A DNA stretch of 64,000 nt from Chloroherpetonaceae bacterium (GCA_028277445.1 JANQGG010000055.1:20818-84817); one strand, 5' to 3'. Counted from the stretch's first letter, positions 54,205-63,449 are shown. Translations and numbers: made by a program. The notes: generated from the sequence alone by a model not told the origin.

Positions 54205-54456
54205 TTATTTAGCAAATTTTGATTCAATTTGCTTGCCACGTGTGGCATAGCCAGAGCTAACAGGTGATGAACCACGAAGTGAAGAACCTCCACCGCCACC
54301 CATGCTACCCCATAGGTTTTGGTTTAATCTTAATGATCCTTGAGCTAGTGATTCAACTGCTTTACTAAATGCATGCCAGTGACCTTCAAACATGAGCTCT
54401 GAAATGCGTCCGATGCTGGATAGCACCTCAGTAATTGCTCCTCCTCCTGCAGGCAT
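54205..54456 (-). CDS. csmA: Chlorosome baseplate protein CsmA precursor
   Basis: 83 residues. Pairs of bacteriochlorophyll a are bound by CsmA in the baseplate, which passes excitation energy from the chlorosome to FMO and the reaction centre. Family features: an N-terminal glycine-rich start, an amphipathic helix with the pigment-ligand histidine in EGHW (His26, matching His25 of the Chlorobaculum protein), a turn and second helix (KAVESLAQGSLRLNQN), then GGGGG and SSLRGS. The last 20 residues (SPVSSGYATRG...KFAK) match the extension removed during maturation, giving a 63-residue mature form. Strong GGGAGG ribosome site. Confidence 0.96.
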   Translation of the reverse strand: MPAGGGAITEVLSSIGRISELMFEGHWHAFSKAVESLAQGSLRLNQNLWGSMGGGGGSSLRGSSPVSSGYATRGKQIESKFAK

Positions 54457-54680
54457 ATAATCCTCCCTTGGTTTAGAATTAATTGATTAAAAGAACTAGC
54501 TGCTATAAGAGCAACTATGAGCACAGGTAAAAAAATACTTATTACAATATTCTACTGCAATTTACTATTATTTTGTTGCAAATAGCAACGTTTTTAAAAG
54601 TAAAGTGCAATAAAATAACGACGCTTAAATAACAACCGTCATTTTAACAAATAAATGAATCTAAGCTTACTTAAGATTCA

Positions 54681-54893
54681 TCAGTTTTTGTCATTACCTT
54701 CAAGGCGTTTGTTGAATGCTTCCACACCATTTTTGCTATTGATATCGATAACATCATTAGAAACATCAACAGCAGCGCCTAACAAACCTGCAAACATACC
54801 AACAGTTGTTTCAGCTAAGCCTTGAACGAAAAATGCTGCTTTTTCAGTAACATCAAGCTGCTTAAATCCATCAAATAGTTCTTTTTTATCCAT
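54681..54893 (-). CDS. Short CsmC-type chlorosome protein (N-terminal paralogue)
   Basis: 70 residues. It aligns with the first ~60 residues of the csmC-like gene just upstream: ELFDGFKQLDVTEKAAFFVQGLAETTVGMFAGLLGAAVDV against KLRDQFKELSLTDRVSFIAEATLMTGQSAVVDSINFVGGA. Amphipathic-to-hydrophobic helix, no signal. It lacks the Ser/Lys-rich C-terminal half. It sits 30 bases after csmC and 224 bases before csmA, so it is probably the second gene of a csmC-X-csmA unit. Ribosome site weak; a hairpin (about 54656-54680) directly follows the stop. Confidence 0.75.
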   Translation of the reverse strand: MDKKELFDGFKQLDVTEKAAFFVQGLAETTVGMFAGLLGAAVDVSNDVIDINSKNGVEAFNKRLEGNDKN

Positions 54894-54923
54894 ATGACTT
54901 AATCATTACAAATTTAAATGGAC

Positions 54924-55358
54924 TTACTTTTTGGCGCCTTGAGGCTTCGTTACTGAAGAAGCTGTTTTTTGAATAGAATCAGATACGTTTTGTACTACGC
55001 CTGATGCTTTAGAAGTAACTTCGCCTACGCCTTTTGAAATACCGCTTGTGGCATCATCAACACTTTTTGCAACATCTTTAAAAACCGTGCTTGAAGCTTT
55101 ACCAGCGTCTTTCACTGTAATAGCAACTCTTTCAACGGTTTGATTAACAACATTTCCTGAACCATTGGCCAAACCTGTAGATTTCGCAATGTTTTCTACT
55201 GAAGAGCCAATTGATTCAAATGCCCCACCAACAAAATTAATGGAATCAACCACAGCAGATTGGCCGGTCATTAATGTTGCTTCTGCAATAAATGATACAC
55301 GATCCGTTAAAGAAAGCTCTTTAAATTGATCACGGAGCTTTTGATATGCGTCTGTCAT
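54924..55358 (-). CDS. csmC: Chlorosome envelope protein, CsmC/D family
   Basis: 144 residues, close to the length of CsmC. The N-terminal 60 residues hold a helical hydrophobic region (SFIAEATLMTGQSAVVDSINFVGGAFESIGSSVENIA). The rest is a Ser/Thr/Lys/Val-rich helical tail (SVDDATSGISKGVGEVTSKASGVVQNVSDSIQKTASSV), like many chlorosome envelope proteins that coat the lipid monolayer. Strong AAGGAGGATC ribosome site. A TATAAT lies at 55400-55405 on the minus strand. csmC-csmA order equals the known csmCA operon of Chlorobaculum; identity is by position plus composition. Confidence 0.7.
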   Translation of the reverse strand: MTDAYQKLRDQFKELSLTDRVSFIAEATLMTGQSAVVDSINFVGGAFESIGSSVENIAKSTGLANGSGNVVNQTVERVAITVKDAGKASSTVFKDVAKSVDDATSGISKGVGEVTSKASGVVQNVSDSIQKTASSVTKPQGAKK

Positions 55359-55468
55359 TTGATCCTCCTTTATGCTTTAAGCCATGTTATGTTTTTAAAA
55401 TTATATTGATTTGAATAAAAATCTTTAGAGCTTTTCTTTATTATCTCATCAAAAAAACTCACTCCAAT

Positions 55469-56680
55469 TTAACCTCTGCCATTACCTGAAACAGGCGCTT
55501 GTTGTGGCTCAACCGGAAATGGAATAGATAACCATTTTCCTTTAAATGCAGCATCTCCGGGTTCAACACCTGTTAATGTCAATGGCAACGTCATTACTTT
55601 TCTTTGATTACCAATCTGAATAAAAAGTTCGTCGCCGGAAACCCAAACATCAATTTCTTCCGGATCAATAAATGGCAGCTTAATTTGAACTTCATAGCTG
55701 TCATCATGACGAACAAAACGCATTGGCTCTTCGTGAAATAACATTTCCGAGGGATCTGATTCCCCGTATAAATCAGAGGCTAATCGTTTTAAAGCATCCA
55801 GACCTACCACTTCATCTTCGTACATTGGTAATGTTTTGATAGGTAATGGTTCAAAAGCGCTTTTTATTTCATTTAGGTACCTCTGTTGCACCGTTTTCCA
55901 CTTTTCCAAATAACCACTATCTTCTTGTTGGGATAACAATTTATTAACTGTTACCATATCAACCTTAAATCCATATAGATTTAAATAGGTTAATGCTCTC
56001 ATCGTTTCTTTAATAGACATCTTTTCAGGGTTCATTACCAATCGAACCGAAGATGTATCCTGATCAGTTAGAATCTCACGAATTCCATCCAATTCTTCAT
56101 AAACCTGATCTACCGAATCAAAAACTTCTTGTGAGGGAACATAATTTGATAGCTTATCAGACATTTTTGACAATGGTCGCGCCAAAGGCCTAACAATAAA
56201 CTTATCAACATTACGGATCATTTTAATACCCCATGAAAGCGTATCGGGTAATGATAACAAACGCAATGTTTCTCCTGTTGGAGCAGTATCTAACACTAAT
56301 GCATCGTACTTACCTGACTGTTTGTAACGTTTTACACGAACCAACGAAAAAAGCTCTTCCATACCCGGCAGCACAGTCATCTCATCGGCCATAACATTTG
56401 GCATACCCTGTGCAGCAAACAAATTAGCATAATACTTTTGAACGACGTGCCAATTTTCCTTTAAATCCACATATGCATTTACCTCTATTGCATACAAATT
56501 ATCCGTGATTTGTTTTGGCTCGGCGCTTAACTGTTCATTGAATGAATCCGACAAGCTATGTGCCGGGTCAGTAGATAAAACCAATGTTCGCAATCCCTGC
56601 TCCGATAAACGTAGGGCTGTTGCTGCCGCAACGCTGGTCTTTCCTACGCCGCCTTTACCTGTAAAAGTGATAATACGCAT
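55469..56680 (-). CDS. ArsA/Get3-family ATPase with C-terminal Hsp20-like domain (paralogue 2)
   Basis: 403 residues, a paralogue of the 51428 gene. Deviant Walker [30 protein letters not shown] (canonical DPAHS), DTAPTGETLRLLSLPDTLSWG, NPEKMSIKETMRALTYLNLYGFKVDMVTVNKL. The C-terminal beta domain (about 322-385, YEVQIKLPFIDPEEIDVWVSGDELFIQIGNQRKVMTLPLTL) is Hsp20-like, followed by a Pro/Gly tail. No CxxC zinc motif typical of eukaryotic Get3. It precedes csmC by about 110 bases and faces the mltD-like gene divergently. Likely role: ATP-driven binding or targeting of hydrophobic client proteins. Confidence 0.86.
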   Translation of the reverse strand: MRIITFTGKGGVGKTSVAAATALRLSEQGLRTLVLSTDPAHSLSDSFNEQLSAEPKQITDNLYAIEVNAYVDLKENWHVVQKYYANLFAAQGMPNVMADEMTVLPGMEELFSLVRVKRYKQSGKYDALVLDTAPTGETLRLLSLPDTLSWGIKMIRNVDKFIVRPLARPLSKMSDKLSNYVPSQEVFDSVDQVYEELDGIREILTDQDTSSVRLVMNPEKMSIKETMRALTYLNLYGFKVDMVTVNKLLSQQEDSGYLEKWKTVQQRYLNEIKSAFEPLPIKTLPMYEDEVVGLDALKRLASDLYGESDPSEMLFHEEPMRFVRHDDSYEVQIKLPFIDPEEIDVWVSGDELFIQIGNQRKVMTLPLTLTGVEPGDAAFKGKWLSIPFPVEPQQAPVSGNGRG

Positions 56681-57196
56681 AGTTACTTACAAATACTATG
56701 AAGTTTTCAAATTACTCCTATTCACAAAAGAAAGATATTACTTAAAACAACTTTTTAGTAGACGTGATATATACTTATGTTTAACATGATTTCCAAAATC
56801 CTTCTTTAAAAGAAAACGCAATTTACAACAAATCAAAGATTTTACAGGCGCTCAAGAAATCCATGTAAAGATAAACATTTCCGTTTGGTCATTAGGACCA
56901 AAAACCTTTAAAAACAATTCGTTAAAGTTACAGGATTTCTGCACTCATTCAAAAAACAGTTTAAACTTTTAAAAAAAGTAAGGAATTTTTAACCCCCTGG
57001 CTATAAAACATTATATTCAAATAACTTATCAAAAAATCATTTTTTAATATCGACTAAATCGTCTATCTTTTTCTACCAACAATGGATTGTATAATGAATC
57101 CCCGATGTTTAAAACATATAATTTTTTAGCAATCGACAGTTAAGTTCTATATTGAGCCACATTTTTTACGACATGGTTTAACATTTATTATATCAT
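56681..57196. other. AT-rich divergent intergenic region
   Basis: Divergent promoters for the ATPase (minus) and the lytic transglycosylase (plus) must lie here. No repeat of the window's families, no convincing hairpin, and no small gene were seen. Confidence 0.5.
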
Positions 57197-58894
57197 ATGA
57201 GTAAATCAATTCAGTTGAAAACACAGATGGTATTATTGGCGACGTTTGTTTTTTCAATGATTTTATTTGGCTGCACAACAACCCAACAACCATTTCTTAA
57301 AACGTCCTCTGCGATTCTCTCCGATTCCGAAGCCATAGCTATTCAACAACCGATTATCGGATTAACACCTTCGGAGGATTGGTCAACTATCCGAAAAACT
57401 CAACGCAAATTCTACCAGGTTCATCACGTCAATACTAATGACGCATTGCTTGACTCATTTCAGGTAAAATTGGCTAAAGTTAAACTACTCTATCATCAAG
57501 TTGTAAATGATATCAATACAAACAGGCATTTAAACGACATCACTTCATCAAAACACAACCTTGAAGAAGCCATTAACATTTTATCGTCGTTGCTCTCCCA
57601 TCCAGAGTTTGAACCCGATTCAGTGTTTTCACAATTGTCGCTATACGTCTTGCAAACCTATGATAGGCACATTGTAAGGCTGCAAGACTTAGATACCGAT
57701 AATCCCGCTTTTTTGATTTATGAACGATTGTTTGGGATATCCGAAACCAAAGAAGTTAATGAAAACTTATTTCTTGGTTTTGTATTACCGGAAACCGAAG
57801 TTCCATTGATTTTAACCCCGGATGTTAAAAAATTTATCACGTTTTACAGCACACGGTTTCATGATGTTTTTCAACGTTATTTGGATCGGGCGGAAATTTA
57901 TTTCCCTATGATGACACCCATTTTCAACAATGATAATATCCCTCAAGAGCTTCTCTATTTATCTATTGTTGAAAGCGGTGTAAATCCTAAAGCGCGAAGC
58001 CGCGCCAGCGCCATTGGAATTTGGCAGTTCATCAAATCAACAGGACGAATTTACGGTTTATATAACAACCACTGGTTTGATGAAAGGCAGCATGTTGAAA
58101 AATCTACCCGAAGCGCAACCAAACATTTAACAGACCTTTACAACCGCTACGGCGATTGGTATTTGGCCTTAGCTGCCTATAACGCCGGATCGGGAAAAGT
58201 CAATCGTGCGATTCGCAAAGCCAAAAGCAGATCGTTCTGGAAAATCAGGCGCTACTTAAAGCGAGAAACCCGCGAGTACGTTCCTCGTTTTATTGCTGCA
58301 ACCATTATTGCCATGCATCCGGAACGATTCGGCTTTCGCCCATTAAATTGGCAACCTGTTTTATCTACAACAAAAATCCCAACCAACGGATGTATTCCAT
58401 TATCTTACATTGCTGAAAAAACATCCACCGATTTACAAACCTTAAAGTTTCTTAATCCTGAATTATTGCAGGAAGTTATTCCGCCGGCATATCCCGATTA
58501 CGAACTTATTGTTCCCGAAAAGAATGCTGATGAAATTGCCAGCTTGCTTCAAGCCATTCCTGATGATCAAAAATTGCATTTTAAAATACACAAAGTCAGA
58601 AACCGCTTTGATTATATCAGTACAATTGCCGATAAGTATGGTATCGATGTAAATACGCTCAAAAAAATCAATGGAATAAGAAATAATGTGATTCCCAAAG
58701 GAAAAGTGATGATGATTCCAACCTCACCCGAACTTGCTTCCTTAAAAAGTTACTCAAAAGCACAGCTCTCCGACGATAGCCGCTTAAGACGCCGATGGCA
58801 ACGACGAAAATACGCTCAAAAAAAAGTCGCGCCCGGCACTCTTGTTCAGGCATACCGAGAAGTGCAATCACGATTTCTCTCGGAGATCAATTAG
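57197..58894 (+). CDS. mltD: Membrane-bound lytic murein transglycosylase D-like protein (SLT + LysM)
   Basis: 565 residues. Lipoprotein signal (MSKSIQLKTQMVLLATFVFSMILFGC, lipobox LFGC). After a helical N-domain comes an SLT transglycosylase domain (about 245-350): ELLYLSIVESGVNPKARSRASAIGIWQFIKSTGRIYGL with the catalytic glutamate in VESG, then YGDWYLALAAYNAGSGKVNRAI. C-terminal LysM-like repeats follow (about 400-515, YIAEKTSTDLQTLKFLNPEL and YISTIADKYGIDVNTLKKINGI). It cleaves peptidoglycan glycan strands, anchored in the outer membrane. Confidence 0.9.
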   Translation: MSKSIQLKTQMVLLATFVFSMILFGCTTTQQPFLKTSSAILSDSEAIAIQQPIIGLTPSEDWSTIRKTQRKFYQVHHVNTNDALLDSFQVKLAKVKLLYHQVVNDINTNRHLNDITSSKHNLEEAINILSSLLSHPEFEPDSVFSQLSLYVLQTYDRHIVRLQDLDTDNPAFLIYERLFGISETKEVNENLFLGFVLPETEVPLILTPDVKKFITFYSTRFHDVFQRYLDRAEIYFPMMTPIFNNDNIPQELLYLSIVESGVNPKARSRASAIGIWQFIKSTGRIYGLYNNHWFDERQHVEKSTRSATKHLTDLYNRYGDWYLALAAYNAGSGKVNRAIRKAKSRSFWKIRRYLKRETREYVPRFIAATIIAMHPERFGFRPLNWQPVLSTTKIPTNGCIPLSYIAEKTSTDLQTLKFLNPELLQEVIPPAYPDYELIVPEKNADEIASLLQAIPDDQKLHFKIHKVRNRFDYISTIADKYGIDVNTLKKINGIRNNVIPKGKVMMIPTSPELASLKSYSKAQLSDDSRLRRRWQRRKYAQKKVAPGTLVQAYREVQSRFLSEIN

Positions 58895-58993
58895 TTCATT
58901 GACGCTTTATGGTGAGCTGATCTTATCATATGTTTTTTCAATGAATTTGCCTATGTTTCAGGACATGTTTGTCCATATTCTCATCATAGATTT

Positions 58994-61123
58994 ATGACGT
59001 TTCGCCTGGTTATCATAGGCCTGTTTGTGGGATTTTTTTACGGGTGTGCAAAAAACGACACAAGCTTTTTAGGAAAGGCGTATCACAACTTTTCCTCGTA
59101 TTTCAATGCCTACTATAACGCTATTCAGGAATTTGAATCCGGCTTAAATGCATTGCAAACATCCAATAGCATTGACTTAAAAAACCAATTTATCATTTTT
59201 CCAAAGTATCAAAATGTTTCGTCGGCAGCTTCACATTTTGATAAGGTCATAAAAAAAACATCATCCATACTTAACTATCATCCCAATAGCGATCTGGCTG
59301 ATAATGCCCTATTGTTAATGGGAAAATCATACTACTACAAACAGGAGTTCGAACCTGCCAAACGAAAATTTCAAGAAATTTTAACGAATTATTTTGAAGG
59401 CGATGCCCGTGATGAAGCCTCCTTCTGGTATGGACGCACTCTGGCGCAACAAAACCTGGCATCCGAAGCGATTGAAGTCCTTCAATCGGTGATTGAGTCG
59501 CAAAAAACCGAAACGGAAATTAAAGCCAAAGCTTATTTCCTGATTGCCGAGCTCTATATTTCCGATTATCAATACGAAGAGGCCATTGCATTCATTTCAA
59601 ATGGCTTGAAGCATGATTCGGATAACGATTTAAAAACCCGCGCGGCGTTTTGTCTGGCCAGGTTATATGAATTGATCAAAGACTTCGATTCAGCATCTAA
59701 AGCGTTTGAAATGGTGTTGGATTTGGGTTCGGATTATGATCTAAGGTTTATCGCATTTAACAACAAAGGCATCATCTTAAGGGAAAATGGTCAGCTAGCC
59801 GAATCCATCGAGGTGTTCAATGAACTGCTTTCGGACGATAACAATTTGGAGCATTTCCCAAACCTGCGTTACGAACTTGCAACAAGCTATTCCAAATCCA
59901 AGGATTTGTCCAAAGCCATTGATCTTTATTTTGAAATTATCCGACGACACCCAAACACAGAGGCTTCGGCAAAAAGTTATTTTCAACTCGGCAGGCTTCG
60001 ACAAAATTTATTCGGTGACTACAAAGCTGCTTCAGCGCTTTACGACAGCGCTAAAACAGAGTATGCCAAAGGTGAGATTTTTGCACGCAGCGCTGAATCT
60101 TCAAAGTTGATGTCAGAAATTTTAACGCTGCAAGAATCTATTCTGCAGCTTGATAGCTTACTTGATGTTGGCGTTGTTGAAAAAGCACAAACCTCGTTAC
60201 CGCTTAAACCCTCAAAAACAGAGAGCAAAGCAACCAAAAAAACACAAATCCAAAATTTACTTTCTGAGCGTACCCGCAAAGATTATAGAAAAAGCGCCTT
60301 TTTAGCCAGAGGCGGTCGGGATGCGTTCAAAACAACGGCAAGCATTGATCCACAAAAAAAAACCCGTGTTTTCTACCAGCCCGCTACCGATAGCTTAAAA
60401 CTTACCGAGTATAAATTGGAGTTGATCCGCAAAATCATTGAACTCGGGCAACTGTTCCATTTAACGCTCCTGCAATCCGACTCAGCCCAAGCAAACTATG
60501 CCAAAGCTTTCAAAGAGATCAAACAGGATGATCAACTCTTATCAGACAGCTTATCTTTAAAGCAAGCCGATCAGTTAGAAGAAGTTGTACTTTTTTCCCT
60601 GGCTGATATTTACAGGAACACCGGCCAAAAAACGCAGTTGGATTCGGTCTACAAAATCATCCTGAATCAGCATCCCGATAGTCCGTACATCAATACCGTG
60701 CGACGCTATTTTGGCCTCTCACCGATCCTGAAATCATCATCCAACGCAATAACTCGCCGCTATGAACATGCCATAAAGCTTCTTGATGATGGAAACATTC
60801 CGGCATCTCTGGATTCCTTAAAATCCCTGCTGAATTCAGCAAATGCTAAATCATTGCAACCGAAACTATATCTTGGTATCGGCCACATCTATGATCATTA
60901 TTTATCAACCCGCGATTCGGCCATTGTTTACTATCAATCACTGAAACGCTTGTACCCAAATTCTCCCGAAACAAAGTCCATATCTAAAAAATTAGCCGTA
61001 GCGCTTGCTCAACCCGATACATTAGACCCTGCAAAAAAAACATCTTTAGAATCTCAAACTTCCGAACGTTCATTACCTGGAAAGGCTTTGAAGAAAGAAT
61101 TTCAGGATGAACCGAAACAATGA
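58994..61123 (+). CDS. TPR lipoprotein, SprE/PorW-like
   Basis: 709 residues. Lipoprotein signal (MTFRLVIIGLFVGFFYGC, lipobox FYGC). The mature start FLGKAYHNFSSYFNAYYNAIQEFESGLNAL matches the AYHN..YFNAYYN theme of SprE/PorW proteins. It is followed by many tetratricopeptide repeats (about 80-330: LADNALLLMGKSYYYKQEFEPAKRKFQEIL, DEASFWYGRTLAQQ...). A second TPR set runs at about 540-690. SprE/PorW are outer-membrane-associated accessories of type IX secretion and gliding in Bacteroidota. The next gene overlaps its end by 17 bases. Confidence 0.75.
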   Translation: MTFRLVIIGLFVGFFYGCAKNDTSFLGKAYHNFSSYFNAYYNAIQEFESGLNALQTSNSIDLKNQFIIFPKYQNVSSAASHFDKVIKKTSSILNYHPNSDLADNALLLMGKSYYYKQEFEPAKRKFQEILTNYFEGDARDEASFWYGRTLAQQNLASEAIEVLQSVIESQKTETEIKAKAYFLIAELYISDYQYEEAIAFISNGLKHDSDNDLKTRAAFCLARLYELIKDFDSASKAFEMVLDLGSDYDLRFIAFNNKGIILRENGQLAESIEVFNELLSDDNNLEHFPNLRYELATSYSKSKDLSKAIDLYFEIIRRHPNTEASAKSYFQLGRLRQNLFGDYKAASALYDSAKTEYAKGEIFARSAESSKLMSEILTLQESILQLDSLLDVGVVEKAQTSLPLKPSKTESKATKKTQIQNLLSERTRKDYRKSAFLARGGRDAFKTTASIDPQKKTRVFYQPATDSLKLTEYKLELIRKIIELGQLFHLTLLQSDSAQANYAKAFKEIKQDDQLLSDSLSLKQADQLEEVVLFSLADIYRNTGQKTQLDSVYKIILNQHPDSPYINTVRRYFGLSPILKSSSNAITRRYEHAIKLLDDGNIPASLDSLKSLLNSANAKSLQPKLYLGIGHIYDHYLSTRDSAIVYYQSLKRLYPNSPETKSISKKLAVALAQPDTLDPAKKTSLESQTSERSLPGKALKKEFQDEPKQ

Positions 61124-61940
61124 TTTCGTTATGAACACAACCACATTACACTTGCCACATCAACCTATGGACGCATCACTAAAACTTTTGGAAAACATTT
61201 CAATAACTCATGATGTCTGCGTACTGGTTTTTGAAACCCCGGACAACTACCCTCTGGCTTTGCCCGGCCAGTTCGTTAATATTCATGTGTCCGAATCCTA
61301 TACGCCACTCCTACGCCGACCGTTCAGCATTCATCGCGCGGCTAAAAACCGTTTGGAAGTCTTATTAAAAGTCGTTGGTCAGGGAACGCAAATGCTTTAT
61401 GAGACTCCGCCCGGCAGTTTTCTTCAAGTAATCGGGCCGCTTGGAAATTCATTTGAAATCGAGGGTAATTATTCGAAGGCGTTGCTGGTTTCCGGCGGCA
61501 TTGGCATTGGTCCGATGGCTTTATTGGAAAGCGTTCTCAAAGATCACGGAAAAGCTGTTTATAATTTTATTGGCGGGCGTTCGCGGAGGGATATTATCAA
61601 ACGAGAATTGAGCAACATTTATGTTTCAACCGATGATGGTTCGGAAGGATTTCGCGGAAACGTTATCGGATTGCTTGAACAAGAACTATCGCAATTCAAT
61701 ACCCGCGATCTGCGAATTTTTGCCTGCGGTCCAACACCCATGCTTAAAGCGTTAAAAACATTTTGCCAGAAAAATCAATTGGAGTGTTTTCTGTCGCTGG
61801 AGACATTTATGGGATGCGGCATTGGCATTTGTTACGGATGCAGTGTCAGAACTCAGGATGAAAACGGCCATGTTCATAATGACTTGCTTTGCCAATGCGG
61901 TCCTGTGGTAAAGGCCCAATCCGTCGTCTTTGAAGATTAA
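61107..61940 (+). CDS. pyrK: Dihydroorotate dehydrogenase electron-transfer subunit (PyrK-like)
   Basis: 277 residues. Ferredoxin-reductase fold: FAD motif LLRRPFSIHRA, NAD region LLVSGGIGIGPMALLE, FACGPTPMLKAL, and the C-terminal [2Fe-2S] cluster with CGIGICYGCSVRT plus the fourth cysteine (LCQCGP). PyrK passes electrons from dihydroorotate dehydrogenase (PyrD) to NAD+. pyrD is not adjacent, so a PyrK-like subunit of another reductase cannot be excluded. Start ATG 61107 overlaps the TPR gene; ATG 61131 is possible and would leave a gap. Confidence 0.88.
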   Translation: MNRNNDFVMNTTTLHLPHQPMDASLKLLENISITHDVCVLVFETPDNYPLALPGQFVNIHVSESYTPLLRRPFSIHRAAKNRLEVLLKVVGQGTQMLYETPPGSFLQVIGPLGNSFEIEGNYSKALLVSGGIGIGPMALLESVLKDHGKAVYNFIGGRSRRDIIKRELSNIYVSTDDGSEGFRGNVIGLLEQELSQFNTRDLRIFACGPTPMLKALKTFCQKNQLECFLSLETFMGCGIGICYGCSVRTQDENGHVHNDLLCQCGPVVKAQSVVFED

Positions 61941-61947
61941 ACGGCTT

Positions 61948-63087
61948 CTAACCCAATAACTGGCGTATTTCTTCCTGGATATTTGGATTTACACTTACTG
62001 CAATCAGGATGGAAACCACCAACCCAATGGTTGCATACAATACATCTTTTCCAATTAATTTTAGGCTGTCTTTGAATGGTTTTCCGTTAGCCTTGGCATC
62101 GGTAATGCTCATTGCAATTTCTCTGCCGCCCAATAACCCAATAAATACCCAGGTGGTACTCATCGGAATAGCGCTGACGATCTTGAAGTAGTACAAAATA
62201 ATGGCGTAGACAAAATCAATTAACGTGGCTGAACGCACATCGGTAACGGCTGATTTTTCAGTAACCACGCCCTGTATCCGATCACCTTTAAGATAAAAGA
62301 GCAGTCCCAAACCAATAAAAATATAGCCTCCAAAAATAATAAATTGGGTTTCATCGAGACTGCGGGGCAAATACACGGCAATATTGGCCGCATCTTGCAT
62401 AATCCAAACCGACCAAAGCGTTCCGCTTGTGATCCATTGAGCAATCGTCCAAGCCGGATGCGCTTTCCCAACCACATATTTTCGGATCAGTCCCGAAAGT
62501 AAGAACCATACTACAAGGGCAACAGCAAAGGCCAGAAAATAACCCGATACACTTTTAAACATGACACTCCCGATTGCACCGGATTTTGTAGCAAAGGAGC
62601 TTAGGAGTAAAAAAGTGGTTGAAACCGGCATTCTAAGCCGGGTGAGAATCAAGAGGAAAACCGGAGCTGCAATTTGCAAAAAGGCAAAACTTTGGGGCGC
62701 TTCAGAAAAACCTTTGGCAGTTAATCGCTGGGAGCTGACATCACCGTCATATACCGACCAACTGTAATAAACTGTTGCCAGAAAAATGCCCCCGATAAAA
62801 AGCCATAACACCCACCATTTTTTATCCTGGTTCGAAGCAATAAATGTTCCGATGGTTTGAATGCTATCGTTTGCAATGGCCGAGTATCCCGCAAGTGCAA
62901 AACCAACCCACATGGCAATATGGGGCGTTTCGTATGTAAATGCCGCCACTACAAAAAATATCCCGATAAAGAGCAGAAATAAACGCTCGCGTCTTAAATA
63001 ACTAATAAATTGTGAGGATAAATCTTTTGAAGCAATTGCTTTACTGCCTGTCAATGAGCCAAGGGCGCTATCAGATGCTGAGTCCAT
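61948..63087 (-). CDS. PiT-family (phosphate/sulfate permease) integral membrane protein
   Basis: 379 residues with about 10-12 hydrophobic helices. The PiT signature pattern G/A-x-N-D-x-x-x-x-x-G appears as AIANDSIQTIGTFIAS (about 68-83), with the duplicated-half features PVSTTFLLLSSFATKSGAIG and MSTTWVFIGLLGGREIAM, which resemble PiT/PHO4 repeats. This would couple inorganic phosphate uptake to protons or sodium. The match is moderate; a related permease family is possible. Convergent with pyrK (7-base gap). Confidence 0.72.
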   Translation of the reverse strand: MDSASDSALGSLTGSKAIASKDLSSQFISYLRRERLFLLFIGIFFVVAAFTYETPHIAMWVGFALAGYSAIANDSIQTIGTFIASNQDKKWWVLWLFIGGIFLATVYYSWSVYDGDVSSQRLTAKGFSEAPQSFAFLQIAAPVFLLILTRLRMPVSTTFLLLSSFATKSGAIGSVMFKSVSGYFLAFAVALVVWFLLSGLIRKYVVGKAHPAWTIAQWITSGTLWSVWIMQDAANIAVYLPRSLDETQFIIFGGYIFIGLGLLFYLKGDRIQGVVTEKSAVTDVRSATLIDFVYAIILYYFKIVSAIPMSTTWVFIGLLGGREIAMSITDAKANGKPFKDSLKLIGKDVLYATIGLVVSILIAVSVNPNIQEEIRQLLG

Positions 63088-63294
63088 TACTACACGTAAT
63101 TTTCAATTCTATATAAATAATCGTTGAAACCGAAAGACATTTAAGGTATGATTTTAATGTTAAGAAATTATTAAGTCGCTTAAATTATTGCCGTTAGTTA
63201 AAGATCAATTGGTCTGCGAGGTAATGATTTGCACAAGCCATATACAAAAGGTTAATGACGTACTTTTTCCATGGCTTGTGGTGGCGGCCTCGAA

Positions 63295-63318
63295 AACAAG
63301 GGGTTGCAACCCCTTGTT
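63295..63318. repeat. 24-base palindromic repeat, copy 5 (perfect)
   Basis: Same sequence as copy 3 (35763), with the TTCGAGGCC tail reading out to the left (minus side). Confidence 0.85.
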
Positions 63319-63331
63319 ACTGTATATAAGG

Positions 63332-63356
63332 TCATTCCGAACTTGTTTCGGAATCT
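63332..63356 (+). repeat. 25-base hairpin repeat, copy e
   Basis: Identical to the 12003 copy, in the same flanking context (AAGGTCAT..., ...AATCTATA). Confidence 0.8.
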
Positions 63357-63449
63357 ATATACACTATACACTGAATCTTTTCTTTTTTTACCTGTTCTTT
63401 TGACTGAGATCATTGTTTTTAGATCGTGAAACAAGTTCAGGGTCTAAAA

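Noticed and set aside
51428..56680. Arsenic-resistance operon
   Set aside because: The two ArsA-type ATPases have no arsB, arsC, arsD or arsR nearby, and the neighbours are chlorosome genes.
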